From the NCBI GenBank assembly GCA_017428945.1, contig JAFRPW010000008.1, positions 33,662-97,661 of the forward strand: DNA of 64,000 nucleotides, in the 5' to 3' direction. Origin of the DNA: Bacteroidales bacterium. Its GTDB lineage: Bacteria > Bacteroidota > Bacteroidia > Bacteroidales > UBA932. Each line of letters begins with the position of its first letter. Within the stretch, counting starts at the first letter, position 1. Made by a program: the position numbers and the translations under genes. The notes beneath the pieces are model-generated. The model made no database searches, was not told the origin of the DNA, and worked only from the letters and a program-made list of their open reading frames with translations. Below are positions 14,303 through 25,158 of the stretch, one piece after another.

Positions 14303-16168
14303 ATGACAGCTTTAGAGGTCCTGAAAACATACTGGGGATACCAGAGTTTCCGTCCCATGCAGGAAGAGATTGTCAGGGAAGCCGCCTCCGGGCGGGACGT
14401 CCTTGCAATCCTTCCTACAGGAGGCGGAAAGTCTGTGTGTTTTCAGGTACCGGCAATGATGAAAGATGGAATCGCCATAGTGGTGACTCCCCTCATTGCG
14501 CTTATGAAGGACCAGGTGCAGAACCTGCAGGCACGCGGGATCAAGGCCATGGCCATCCATGCCGGCATGGGCCGCCATGAGGTTGAGCTTGCCCTTAACA
14601 ACGCTGCCTACGGGGACTATAAGTTCCTGTACCTCAGCCCGGAGCGCCTTCAGACACAGCTTTTCAACGCGTATATCAGCGTCATGAAGGTCTCCTACAT
14701 AGTGGTGGACGAGGCCCACTGTATATCCCAGTGGGGCTACGACTTCCGCCCTCCGTACCTCCGGATAGGGGACCTGCGTTCCCGCGTAGACGCCCCGGTC
14801 ATCGCCCTTACCGCTACCGCCACCCCGGCGGTTGCCAGAGACATAATGGAGCACCTTAAGTTCAAGGATCCCAACATCATACGCTCCGGTTTCGAGAGGC
14901 CCAACCTCAGCTACATAGTCCGCCATACTCAGGACAAGATGGGCCAGATACGCGCCGTTTGCAACGGCGTCCCGGGTACCGGAATAGTATATGTCCGAAG
15001 CCGGGACAAAGCAGGAGAGATGGCAGCTGCGCTTGCCCAGGCGGGCATATCGGCCTCCTTCTACCACGCCGGTCTGGGGCCGGTCCTGAGGGCAGAGCGC
15101 CAGGAAGACTGGAAATCCGGCAAGACCCGTGTCATGGTATGCACCAACGCCTTCGGCATGGGAATAGACAAGCCTGACGTACGCTTTGTTATCCATGCCG
15201 ATATGCCGGATTCCCCGGAAGCCTATTTCCAGGAGGCGGGGCGCGCCGGCCGCGACGGCAAGCCTTCCTATGCCGTTCTTCTCTGGAATGGCACTGACAC
15301 CGCCCGTCTCAAGCAGCTGGAGCAGGTGTCTTTTCCGTCCCTGGAGTACATAGAAGACATATATCACAAGATGCACATCTTCTTCGAGATTCCGTACGAT
15401 GCGGGGGCGGGGAGGATGCTCAAACTGGACGTAGACCAGTTCTGCAAGCACTTTCGCCTGCAGAAGGCTCCGGCCTATTACGCAATCAAATACCTGGAAC
15501 GCGAGGGCCACTGGACCCTTGCGGAAGACATGGATATCCAGACAAGGGTACGCATAGAGGTAGATAGAACCGCCCTCTACGGCGTTGAACTCCCGGATCC
15601 CTTGATGGCCAGTGTCCTTGAAACCCTGATGAGAAACTACACAGGGCTGTTTTCCTTTGCAACACCTATTGACGAGGAACTTATAGCGTCAAGGAGCGGA
15701 GTCACAGTGACGATGCTCCGCCAACTGCTTTACGGGCTCAGCGTCAATCATATAATACGATACATCCCGCAGGACCACGCCAACGTGCTGTTCATCCTCC
15801 ACGACCGCCTGCGTCCCGGCAACGTAAAGCTTTCCCCGGACCGCTACGCCCTCCTTCGCAGCACCTACCGCGAAAGGGTGGAAACCATGATGGATTATGC
15901 CTCCCAGGACGATACCTGCCGCAGCCAGTACCTTCTCAAGTACTTCGGCCAGGAGGAAAGCGCCCCCTGCGGATCGTGTGATATTTGCCGCGCCGCGGCC
16001 GCAAAGCCCCGTGAGCTGGCAAAGGCTCTCAGGGAGTGGATTGCCGGCAAAGGCGGCAAATATACCCTGCATGAACTCAAGGCTGCCTTCGGCACCGCCG
16101 ACGACTCCTACCTTACCGTCCTCCGTGACCTCATAGACCGCCGCGAAGTGCCTCCGTATGAAGGGTGA
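14303..16168 (+). CDS. recQ: ATP-dependent DNA helicase RecQ
   Basis: This 621-residue superfamily 2 helicase unwinds DNA 3' to 5' in recombination and fork repair. Visible motifs: Walker A TGGGKS (39-44), DEAH (136-139) with the following aromatic-rich loop HCISQWGYDFRP, motif VI QEAGRAGRDG (about 312-321), and the zinc-binding CRSQYLLKYFG...CGSCDIC (about 534-555). The winged-helix part is present, but no HRDC domain is visible: the protein stops about 65 residues after the zinc site. Its 3' end overlaps the MATE gene by 11 bases. Confidence 0.96.
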   Translation: MTALEVLKTYWGYQSFRPMQEEIVREAASGRDVLAILPTGGGKSVCFQVPAMMKDGIAIVVTPLIALMKDQVQNLQARGIKAMAIHAGMGRHEVELALNNAAYGDYKFLYLSPERLQTQLFNAYISVMKVSYIVVDEAHCISQWGYDFRPPYLRIGDLRSRVDAPVIALTATATPAVARDIMEHLKFKDPNIIRSGFERPNLSYIVRHTQDKMGQIRAVCNGVPGTGIVYVRSRDKAGEMAAALAQAGISASFYHAGLGPVLRAERQEDWKSGKTRVMVCTNAFGMGIDKPDVRFVIHADMPDSPEAYFQEAGRAGRDGKPSYAVLLWNGTDTARLKQLEQVSFPSLEYIEDIYHKMHIFFEIPYDAGAGRMLKLDVDQFCKHFRLQKAPAYYAIKYLEREGHWTLAEDMDIQTRVRIEVDRTALYGVELPDPLMASVLETLMRNYTGLFSFATPIDEELIASRSGVTVTMLRQLLYGLSVNHIIRYIPQDHANVLFILHDRLRPGNVKLSPDRYALLRSTYRERVETMMDYASQDDTCRSQYLLKYFGQEESAPCGSCDICRAAAAKPRELAKALREWIAGKGGKYTLHELKAAFGTADDSYLTVLRDLIDRREVPPYEG

Positions 16169-17528
16169 AAAAGACATACTGCTTGAAAAAATCCGCAGCG
16201 GCGGGGTGCTTACGGGCATCCAGCAGGTGAAGCTTGCGCTTTTCCTGAGCTATCCGGCAATACTGGCGCAGTTGTCGTCGGTGCTCATGCAGTATATAGA
16301 CTCCGCCATGGTGGGGCATCTGGGGCCGGCGGCAGGAGCCTCCATAGGCCTTGTGAGCACCTGCCTGTGGCTTTTCGGCGGCTTTGGAATGGCCGTCACA
16401 AGCGGCTTTTCAGTGCAGGTTGCCCACCGCATAGGAGCAGGCGACTTCAAGGGCGCCAGGGCCGTTCTCCGGCAGGGACTCACCTTTGCCATGTGCTTCA
16501 GCTTTGTGATGGCGGCCGTGGGAATGTCCATTTCCGGAACTCTCCCGCACTGGCTTGGAGGCGGAGAGGACATCGTCCATGACTCCGGCCGGTACTTCTT
16601 CATAATGGCCGCATTCATGCCGGCAATGCAGCTGGACTGGATGTGCGCATACTTCCTGCAGGCCAGCGGCAATATGAAGGTGCCAAGCCTTCTGGCAATA
16701 GGGATGTGCGTCCTGGACGTGGTTTTCAACTATGTCTTCATCTATCTTCTGGACATGGGCGTTGAAGGCGCCGCCATCGGCAGCGGCCTGGCGGAGCTCA
16801 TTACCGGACTTGCCATGTTCTCATTCCTGGCGTTCGGGTCCAAGGAACTTAAGTTTGTGAAGGAGAAAGGCAGCTTCAAGCCCACCAGGGAAGTGCTGTC
16901 CCGCGCCTGGGGCATTTCCGGGCCCATGGCCCTGCAGAATATCCTCATGAGGGGAGGCTACATTGCGGCAACCGTAATTGTGGCGCCTCTTGGCACCATA
17001 GCAATAGCCGCAAACTCCTTTGCAATTACAGCGGAAAGCCTCTGCTACATGCCAGGCTACGGCATTGCCGATGCCTCCACAACCCTTGTGGGCCAGTCCA
17101 TCGGCGCAGGGAGAAAGCCCCTTGCAAAGCGCTTTGCCTGGATTACAACCTTCCTGGGGATGGGTATAATGGGCCTTCTGGCAATTCTCATGTATATCTT
17201 TGCCCCGCACATGATAGGCATAATGTCTCCTGATCCCGATGTGATTGCCCTTGGAGGCAGGGTGCTCCGTATTGAGGCATTTGCAGAGATAGGATATGCT
17301 GCTTCAATTGTGGCCTATGGCGCATGCGTGGGAGCAGGGGACACCAAGTGGCCAAGTTTCATGAACCTTGGCTCCATGTGGTTCGTGAGGATTATCCCCG
17401 CCATATTCATGACCCGGGCCTATGGCCTTGTGGGATTCTGGATATGCATGGCGGTGGAGCTTTCCTTCCGCGGACTCATCTTCATAATACGCCTTGCAAG
17501 AGGCAGATGGCTGAATAAAAACATTTAA
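16158..17528 (+). CDS. MATE-family multidrug/sodium antiporter
   Basis: This 456-residue inner-membrane protein has about 12 hydrophobic segments in two related halves. The conserved first-helix region (LFLSYPAILAQLSSVLMQYIDSAMVGHLGPAAGASIG) and its repeat in the second half (WGISGPMALQNILMRGGYIAATVIVAPLG) identify the MATE fold (NorM/DinF type). Such proteins export drugs or metabolites using Na+ or H+ gradients; the substrate is unknown. The start overlaps recQ by 11 bases, so they are co-translated. Confidence 0.94.
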   Translation: MKGEKDILLEKIRSGGVLTGIQQVKLALFLSYPAILAQLSSVLMQYIDSAMVGHLGPAAGASIGLVSTCLWLFGGFGMAVTSGFSVQVAHRIGAGDFKGARAVLRQGLTFAMCFSFVMAAVGMSISGTLPHWLGGGEDIVHDSGRYFFIMAAFMPAMQLDWMCAYFLQASGNMKVPSLLAIGMCVLDVVFNYVFIYLLDMGVEGAAIGSGLAELITGLAMFSFLAFGSKELKFVKEKGSFKPTREVLSRAWGISGPMALQNILMRGGYIAATVIVAPLGTIAIAANSFAITAESLCYMPGYGIADASTTLVGQSIGAGRKPLAKRFAWITTFLGMGIMGLLAILMYIFAPHMIGIMSPDPDVIALGGRVLRIEAFAEIGYAASIVAYGACVGAGDTKWPSFMNLGSMWFVRIIPAIFMTRAYGLVGFWICMAVELSFRGLIFIIRLARGRWLNKNI

Positions 17529-17533
17529 AAGAT

Positions 17534-17872
17534 ATGTACTACGTAGTTAAAAGACTGGAAATTTCATCGGCTCATGCCCTGACCCTTTCCTATGAGAGCA
17601 AATGCGAAACCCTTCACGGTCACAACTGGATAGTGAAGATCTACTGCAAGAGCGAAACCCTCAATGCCGACGGCATGGTGACGGACTTCACCCACATCAA
17701 AAAGGACATCGAGGGTGCCCTGGACCACAAGAACCTGAACGAGGTTCTCCCCTTCAATCCAACCGCGGAGAATATCGCCAGGTGGATCTGCGACCGCGTA
17801 GAGCACGCCTACCGCGTTGAGGTCTGGGAGAGCGAGATGAACATGGCCGCCTATGAAGTACAGGGTAAATGA
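17534..17872 (+). CDS. queD: 6-carboxy-5,6,7,8-tetrahydropterin synthase QueD
   Basis: QueD converts 7,8-dihydroneopterin triphosphate to 6-carboxytetrahydropterin, an early step to preQ0 and queuosine. This 112-residue protein has the family zinc histidines H14 (SSAHAL) and H28/H30 (CETLHGHNW), the catalytic cysteine C24, and the closing VWESEMNMAAYE region with the substrate-binding glutamate. Length is normal. It overlaps queE by 20 bases, which fixes the pathway context. Confidence 0.95.
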   Translation: MYYVVKRLEISSAHALTLSYESKCETLHGHNWIVKIYCKSETLNADGMVTDFTHIKKDIEGALDHKNLNEVLPFNPTAENIARWICDRVEHAYRVEVWESEMNMAAYEVQGK

Positions 17873-18431
17873 GATTTTCCTGAGCCTGCAGGGAGAAGGC
17901 TTCTGGACGGGGACGCCCATGGTGTTCCTGCGCCTTAGCGGCTGTAACCTTGCCTGCCCCTTCTGCGACACGGATTTCACGGCTTTCAAGGAGATGGAGG
18001 CCGATGAGATTGTTGCGGAGCTTCTGAACGTGGCAGGGGAGTGCCGAAGGGTTTGCATTACGGGCGGTGAGCCCCTCCTGCAGCTGGAAAGCGGCCTTGT
18101 CGACGCCCTTCACCGTGCCGGCTTCACAATCCATCTGGAGACAAACGGCACCATTGAGGCCCCTGATGGCATAGACTGGATTACAGTGAGCCCAAAGGCG
18201 GGTCTTAAGCTCAAAAAGTCCAACGAACTCAAGCTGGTTTTCCAGGGTTCAGATGAGGCTTATATAGAGGGATTCAGATCTTTTGATGCCGGGAACTTTT
18301 TTCTGCAGCCCTGCGACACCGGCAGTCCTGAAAACAGCGCCGCCATCCTTGGACAGTGCATTGCCTACATCAAGTCCCACCCCTGGTGGAGACTTTCCCT
18401 CCAGACCCACAAACTGCTTGGAATAAGGTAA
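17853..18431 (+). CDS. queE: 7-carboxy-7-deazaguanine synthase QueE
   Basis: QueE is a radical SAM enzyme that rearranges 6-carboxytetrahydropterin to 7-carboxy-7-deazaguanine. This 192-residue protein has the family start (FLSLQGEGFWTGTPMVFLRLSGC) and the cluster-binding C31-x3-C35-x2-C38 (CNLACPFC), then CITGGEPLLQ and HLETNGT. Its start lies within queD (20-base overlap), so the two are coupled. queC and queF are not in this window. Confidence 0.96.
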   Translation: MKYRVNEIFLSLQGEGFWTGTPMVFLRLSGCNLACPFCDTDFTAFKEMEADEIVAELLNVAGECRRVCITGGEPLLQLESGLVDALHRAGFTIHLETNGTIEAPDGIDWITVSPKAGLKLKKSNELKLVFQGSDEAYIEGFRSFDAGNFFLQPCDTGSPENSAAILGQCIAYIKSHPWWRLSLQTHKLLGIR

Positions 18432-18447
18432 AAAATCCTTATCTTTG
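18417..18447 (+). promoter_or_regulatory. Promoter of the DUF4290-ftsK-lolA operon
   Basis: TTGG (18417-18420), a 19-base spacer and TATCTTTG (18440-18447). The transcript would start near 18453, so the ATG at 18469 is used rather than the in-frame TTG at 18463. Confidence 0.65.
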
Positions 18448-18468
18448 CCTTAATGTAATTATTTGTCT

Positions 18469-19127
18469 ATGGAAGCAAGCGAGAATACCATTAAACTATA
18501 CTATAACACAGAGGTAGAGAAGCTGGGAATGCCCGAGTACGGGCGCAATGTGCTCAAGATGGTAGAGCAGCTCAGGGATATCCCGGACAAGGAAAAGCGC
18601 ACTCAGCAGGCAGCCGCTGTAGTTAAGGTGATGGAGAGTCTCAACCCCCAGGTTCACCAGCAGGAAAACTGGCGCCAGAAGCTCTGGGACCACCTTTTCA
18701 TGATTGCCGGCTATGACCTTGACGTAGATTCCCCTTATCCAAGGCCGCTGCCGGAGCTCGCCTCCACCAAACCGGACCCCATCCCGCTAAATACAAAGCC
18801 CATAAGGGCCCGCCATTACGGCCGCAACATAGAGAATATAATGAACCTCATCGCGGAGCAGGAAGACGGAGAGGTCAAAACTGCCATGATCCGCTCCCTG
18901 GCAATCTATATGAGGCAGCAGTACCTTATCTGGAACAAGGATTCGGTGGCGGATGAGACCATCTTCTCCGACATCCACCGTCTCTCCGGCGGCCGCATAG
19001 TGGTTCCGGAGGGCATACAGCTTTCCAAGATTTCCTCGGACGCCCAGTTCTCACGCCCGGGCATGAACCTTGGCTTCCAGAACAACAAGGGCGGCAAGTT
19101 TAACCGCGGCTTCAAGAAAAAGAAAAA

Positions 19128-19131
<4 letters not shown>
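18469..19131 (+). CDS. DUF4290 family protein
   Basis: This 220-residue cytoplasmic protein matches the Bacteroidota-specific DUF4290 family: start NTIKLYYNTEVEKLGMPEYGRNV, central ENWRQKLWDHLFMIAGYDLDVD, and YGRNIENIMNLIAEQEDGEVK. The tail is basic and Gly/Phe/Asn/Lys-rich (NKGGKFNRGFKKKKK), suggesting nucleic acid binding. Function is unknown. Its stop overlaps the ftsK start (ATGA), so it is translationally coupled to the chromosome-segregation translocase. Confidence 0.9.
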
Positions 19132-21508
<2,377 letters not shown>

Positions 21509-21512
<4 letters not shown>

Positions 21513-22033
21513 AAAGAATAATTACAGCAGTATTAGTCCTGTCCCTTACCCTGAGCCTCCAGGCCCAGGGAATCAAGATGCTGGATAAGGTAAAGGACAG
21601 CCGTGCCGCTTTCCACTATACCTACAGCCTTTCCCGCGGGGGAGGTGAGTTCACTCCGGTCACAGACGGAGATGTCACCGTAGAGGACAACTGTTACGTA
21701 ATGGACGGCCTTGGCATCAAGGTTACCAGCAACGGGGAGATCCGCCTCAGCATAGACCCGGAGGCCCGTGAAGCCGTGGTGGAAAAGGTTGAAAAGGAAG
21801 ACATCTTCACCAACCCGGCGCTTTTCATCGGCTCATACAAGAACTACCTGGACCGCATAACAGTCAATTCATCGGACAAAACCTCCATGGATGTAACCCT
21901 GACCCTTGACGAGGACACCAAAGCCCGCTTTGTCCTTACGGGCATCAAGTTCTCTCCAAAGGAAGGAAAAAGCGACTTTACGGTAGACGTAAAATCGCTT
22001 CCTGAGGATTATCTTGTAACGGATCTCCGTTAA
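21509..22033 (+). CDS. LolA-like outer-membrane lipoprotein carrier
   Basis: This 174-residue protein has a signal peptide (1-20, ending LQAQG) and a small beta-rich domain of the LolA/LolB fold. LolA binds lipoproteins in the periplasm and carries them to the outer membrane. It follows ftsK with a 4-base overlap (ATGA), as is common in Bacteroidota, and this context is the main support, since sequence conservation is weak. Its stop abuts the convergent FISUMP lipoprotein gene. Confidence 0.8.
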
Positions 22034-22969
22034 CTATTTTACGCAGCGGACGCTGAGGGCGAGGGAAGTTCTGCTTCCTTCGCCTTTTTGTACCGTGGGA
22101 TTTGTGCCGAAGATATAGCGGTAATAAGCCATGGTGGCGTCTTTGGCGTCGGCCGTCCAGAACATCGCGTATTCCTTTGTGCCGCTGTTGATGTTCACCG
22201 TGTAGGAGCGGTCTATGTAACCGGCGGGGATGGCGTTGAATCCCAGGGCGTTGGTGATGCTGACTTCCTTGCAGTAGGTCCAGAGCTGTCCTTCAAGGAA
22301 CTGGGCATCGGCCATGAGGGCGCCAGAATCAGTACCGAGGGCGTCCCATTCCGCCTGGGTGGGCAGGTGCCAGCCGTCGGGGCATGCCGTGAGGGCTTCC
22401 TCGTACGTGTAGAAGCGGCCGAAGACGGTGTTCAGGACTTCACAGCTCTCATATGGAAGGCCGGCAGGGGTTTCATATAGGTTCTGCGCCATCCAGGTTT
22501 GCCCGCCGATGGCCTTTTCTATGTATTTTTTACCTGCAGGGACGGTTCCTGCAGTGCCGGTAAGGACTTTGCCGGGGTCTATGGCGCGGAAAGACTCGGT
22601 GGTGGAAGAACTGTACTGTTTGCCCGAAGGGTCAAATGCGTAGCAGGTTATGGTGTACAGGCCAAGGGTATCTGCCTTGAAGCTGAAGCTCTTGACGGGA
22701 TTTGCCTTGATGTCTGTTGTGAGGGTATCCCTTTTTGCAGTGTTCACCTGGTAGTAGATGCCAATCTTTTCCGGCATTTCCGATGCGGATGTCCTGAGGT
22801 TAGAGAAGTTGGGCCTGATCTGCTGGGAATCTCCCGCGGCTACAAAAGCCACCACTCCTTCTATCTTGAATCCTGACAGGGAATAGCTTTTTTCTTCTTC
22901 TTTGTCTTTGCAGGAGACCGCTGCACAGATGCAAAGGGCGGCTGCAAGGTATATTGAAAGTTTTTTCAT
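22034..22969 (-). CDS. FISUMP-domain lipoprotein
   Basis: From the ATG at 22969 this is a 311-residue lipoprotein (MKKLSIYLAAALCICAAVSC, lipobox VSC). The middle is Ig-like (PNFSNLRTSASEMPEKIGIYYQVN...). The C-terminal half is a Fibrobacter succinogenes major paralogous domain: GGQTWMAQNLYETPAGLPY, FGRFYTYEEAL, CPDGWHLPTQAEWDAL, and the closing ALSVRCVK. FISUMP domains occur on surface-exposed proteins of gut Bacteroidota; function is unknown. The longer frame up to 23230 has no signal peptide and is rejected. Confidence 0.88.
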   Translation of the reverse strand: MKKLSIYLAAALCICAAVSCKDKEEEKSYSLSGFKIEGVVAFVAAGDSQQIRPNFSNLRTSASEMPEKIGIYYQVNTAKRDTLTTDIKANPVKSFSFKADTLGLYTITCYAFDPSGKQYSSSTTESFRAIDPGKVLTGTAGTVPAGKKYIEKAIGGQTWMAQNLYETPAGLPYESCEVLNTVFGRFYTYEEALTACPDGWHLPTQAEWDALGTDSGALMADAQFLEGQLWTYCKEVSITNALGFNAIPAGYIDRSYTVNINSGTKEYAMFWTADAKDATMAYYRYIFGTNPTVQKGEGSRTSLALSVRCVK

Positions 22970-23010
22970 TGCAATTGCTTTACAAGAATGCAAATATCGT
23001 AATTTTTGGA

Positions 23011-23018
23011 TAAATTTG
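23011..23018 (+). promoter_or_regulatory. -7 box for the ApbE lipoprotein gene
   Basis: TAAATTTG, 18 bases before the ATG at 23037. It lies inside the longer in-frame extension to 22902, which it therefore argues against. Confidence 0.5.
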
Positions 23019-23036
23019 CACAAATTTCTTGCCAAT

Positions 23037-24026
23037 ATGAGAAAGATGGCCATACTTGCGGCTCTGCTTCTTTTGCTGTCCTGTTCCGGCGGCAAAGGGC
23101 GGTACGTGCAGATTACCGGATACGCCCAGGGCGGGACATATACGGTGAAGTACAATACCCGCGGCGTGGCTGTCCCCGCAGATGCAGTCAAGGACAGCAT
23201 AGAAGCAATCCTTACGGGCATAGACACCACACTTTCAGGCTATAACAAAAAATCCGTCCTTTCCCGTTTCAATGCCGGAGAGAAGGTCCGCCCCAATGCA
23301 CTATTCATGGAAATGTACGCCATGGGGTATGAACTGTGGCAGCGCTCCGGGGGTGCCCTGGACTTCGCCTCAGGGCCCCTTTACGATGCCTGGGGCTTCG
23401 GCTTCCGCAACAGCGATTTCCCGTCGGCACAGGAGATAGAGACCCTGCGCAAAAGCTGCGGGATGCGGCTTCTTCCCGCGGAGCTTCCGGTAAGGGACGG
23501 CGTGCTGGACCCCGCAGACCTTGGATTTCCGCGCCTTAACTACAACGCCGTGGCGCAGGGCTACAGCTGCGACATGGTTGCCCGTTACCTCTATTCCGTA
23601 GGCGTAAAGGACATGCTTGTAGACATCGGCGAGATCTGGTGCGACGGCCTCAATCCTTCCGGGCAGCCCTGGGCGGTGGGTATAGACCGTATAGAGAGCG
23701 TCTGGGTAAGCCAGGGTGGTCCCAAGGCCATTGTCACATCGGGCAACTATCGTCAGTTCTATATCCGGGACGGCCGTAAATATGCTCATACAATAGACCC
23801 TGTGACAGGTTATCCGGTAACTCATAACCTTTTGAGTGCCACGGTGGTAAGCAGTGTCAGCTCTGCAGATGCCGATGCCCTTGCCACATGGTGCATGGTC
23901 CTTGGCGTGTCAGGCGCAAAAGACCTTATCCTGGGTAATTCTTCTCTGGAGGGTTGTCTGGTATATGAAGACGGTGACGGCGCTCTCCGGACCTGGTACT
24001 CTCCGGGTTTTACGGTAAGGAACTGA
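23037..24026 (+). CDS. apbE: FAD:protein FMN transferase (ApbE-type lipoprotein)
   Basis: ApbE attaches FMN from FAD to threonines of flavoproteins such as NqrB, NqrC and RnfG in the periplasm. This 329-residue protein starts MRKMAILAALLLLLSCSG (lipobox LSC). Family signatures: GGTYTVKYN near the start, GALDFASGPLYDAWGFG (DxxxGPLxxLWGFG), LNYNAVAQGYSCDMVARYL (DxxAIAKGYAVD equivalent), DIGEIWCDG, YAHTIDPVTGYPV (HIIDPxTGxP), and SSADADALATWCMVLG. All key blocks are present. Its 3' end overlaps the convergent ComEC-like gene by 17 bases. Confidence 0.95.
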   Translation: MRKMAILAALLLLLSCSGGKGRYVQITGYAQGGTYTVKYNTRGVAVPADAVKDSIEAILTGIDTTLSGYNKKSVLSRFNAGEKVRPNALFMEMYAMGYELWQRSGGALDFASGPLYDAWGFGFRNSDFPSAQEIETLRKSCGMRLLPAELPVRDGVLDPADLGFPRLNYNAVAQGYSCDMVARYLYSVGVKDMLVDIGEIWCDGLNPSGQPWAVGIDRIESVWVSQGGPKAIVTSGNYRQFYIRDGRKYAHTIDPVTGYPVTHNLLSATVVSSVSSADADALATWCMVLGVSGAKDLILGNSSLEGCLVYEDGDGALRTWYSPGFTVRN

Positions 24027-25089
24027 TAATCTCAAGAGCCCTTGTCAGAAGGCTGCAGAGCGTATCTGTAGCCCAAATCGCCCATGAAGGGCACAGCCCT
24101 GTGCCGCTCAGGATTATTGTTATCAGGGCAACGCTCATAAGGCAGGTGGTGAGCGGGAGCGCCATCAGGTTGGTAATGAGGAAATACCGCGGGAAAGTGT
24201 GGAATCTAAGCCACGCCAGCGGGGCGGTGAACACCTGGCAGCTGATGGCAAGTGCGGCGCTTTTCCAAATCCAACGGAGCGGACTATTTGTCTCCGGATA
24301 CCACTTTTCCATTACGGGATACAGAATGAAGATGCCTCCCATGGCAAGGTATGAGAGCTGGAAGCCAAGCGTAGATATCACCTCCGGCTGCAGCACAAGT
24401 TGAACCAGAAGGGCAAGGCAGAGCACTCTCACGGCCTTCCTTGGCCTTCCCGCCAGCGTGAGAGTCTCGTTTATGAGAATGAAAAGAAATGCCCTTACGA
24501 TGGACGGCGACGCTCCGGTCATGACGGTGAAAAAGCCTGCTGCCCCTATCATGAGGAAGAACCTCACGTATCTGGCTGCGGGGGAGCGCCCCAGAATGCG
24601 TGACAGCCTGTCAAAAACCATATAGATAATGCCCATGTGCAGCCCTGAAAGGGCAAGGATATGGGAGGCGCCGCTGTTTCTGAAGGCAGATATAATATCC
24701 CGGGGCAAGGCGCTGCGGTCGCCGGTAAACAGCGCCTGCAGAAGAGGTGCGGTATTCCCGCTCCGGAAAGGTATCCTGCCGATAACCGTCTTCAGCTTTT
24801 CCGCGCAGCCGGCTGCCAGCCCCGTGAGCGCATTGCCGCCGGAATCCGGAATCATGGATGCGTTCAGTGCGCAGAAGGCTCCCAGTACGGCGAATGCTGC
24901 ACAGAATACGGCCCCGATAGCTTTTGCATTGGCTTTTAGGAGTTTACCTCCGGCAAGGCAGGGGAGTGCGGCAATGGGCAGAAGCACCGCGCACAGGGCA
25001 CCCGACGATGGCCCGGCAAGGACCGATCCCGCCGCAGCGCCTGCCGTAAAGAAGAGCGACAGTGATTCTATGCTTTTCGCCTCTGCCAT
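24010..25089 (-). CDS. ComEC/Rec2-type competence membrane protein, core domain only
   Basis: This 359-residue polytopic membrane protein contains the competence domain signature PLLQALFTGDRSALPRDIISAFRNSGASHILALSGLHMGIIY and further membrane helices to the end. ComEC forms the inner-membrane channel for incoming single-stranded DNA. Full-size ComEC proteins (about 700 residues) add an N-terminal OB domain and a C-terminal metallo-beta-lactamase-like domain; both are absent here. It begins with ATG at 25089, since the in-frame codon at 25098 is TTG. Short forms like this occur in Bacteroidota, so it may be complete. Confidence 0.88.
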   Translation of the reverse strand: MAEAKSIESLSLFFTAGAAAGSVLAGPSSGALCAVLLPIAALPCLAGGKLLKANAKAIGAVFCAAFAVLGAFCALNASMIPDSGGNALTGLAAGCAEKLKTVIGRIPFRSGNTAPLLQALFTGDRSALPRDIISAFRNSGASHILALSGLHMGIIYMVFDRLSRILGRSPAARYVRFFLMIGAAGFFTVMTGASPSIVRAFLFILINETLTLAGRPRKAVRVLCLALLVQLVLQPEVISTLGFQLSYLAMGGIFILYPVMEKWYPETNSPLRWIWKSAALAISCQVFTAPLAWLRFHTFPRYFLITNLMALPLTTCLMSVALITIILSGTGLCPSWAIWATDTLCSLLTRALEIISSLP

Positions 25090-25116
25090 ACGTTTCAAAA
25101 TTACATAATAATTTGC

Positions 25117-25124
25117 TATATTTG
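25117..25124 (+). promoter_or_regulatory. -7 box of the ackA-ptb-tpiA operon
   Basis: TATATTTG, 34 bases before the ackA ATG, with TTTC at 25093-25096 as a weak -33 element (20-base spacer). Confidence 0.5.
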
Positions 25125-25158
25125 CAAAGATATATCTGAGATATTAATCAATCACAAT

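Noticed and set aside
14312-15511. 399-codon frame opposite recQ
   Set aside because: It lies entirely within conserved recQ motifs on the other strand and shows no family features.
22970-23230. Long upstream start for the FISUMP lipoprotein
   Set aside because: The extension covers the divergent apbE coding region and hides the signal peptide that begins at 22969.
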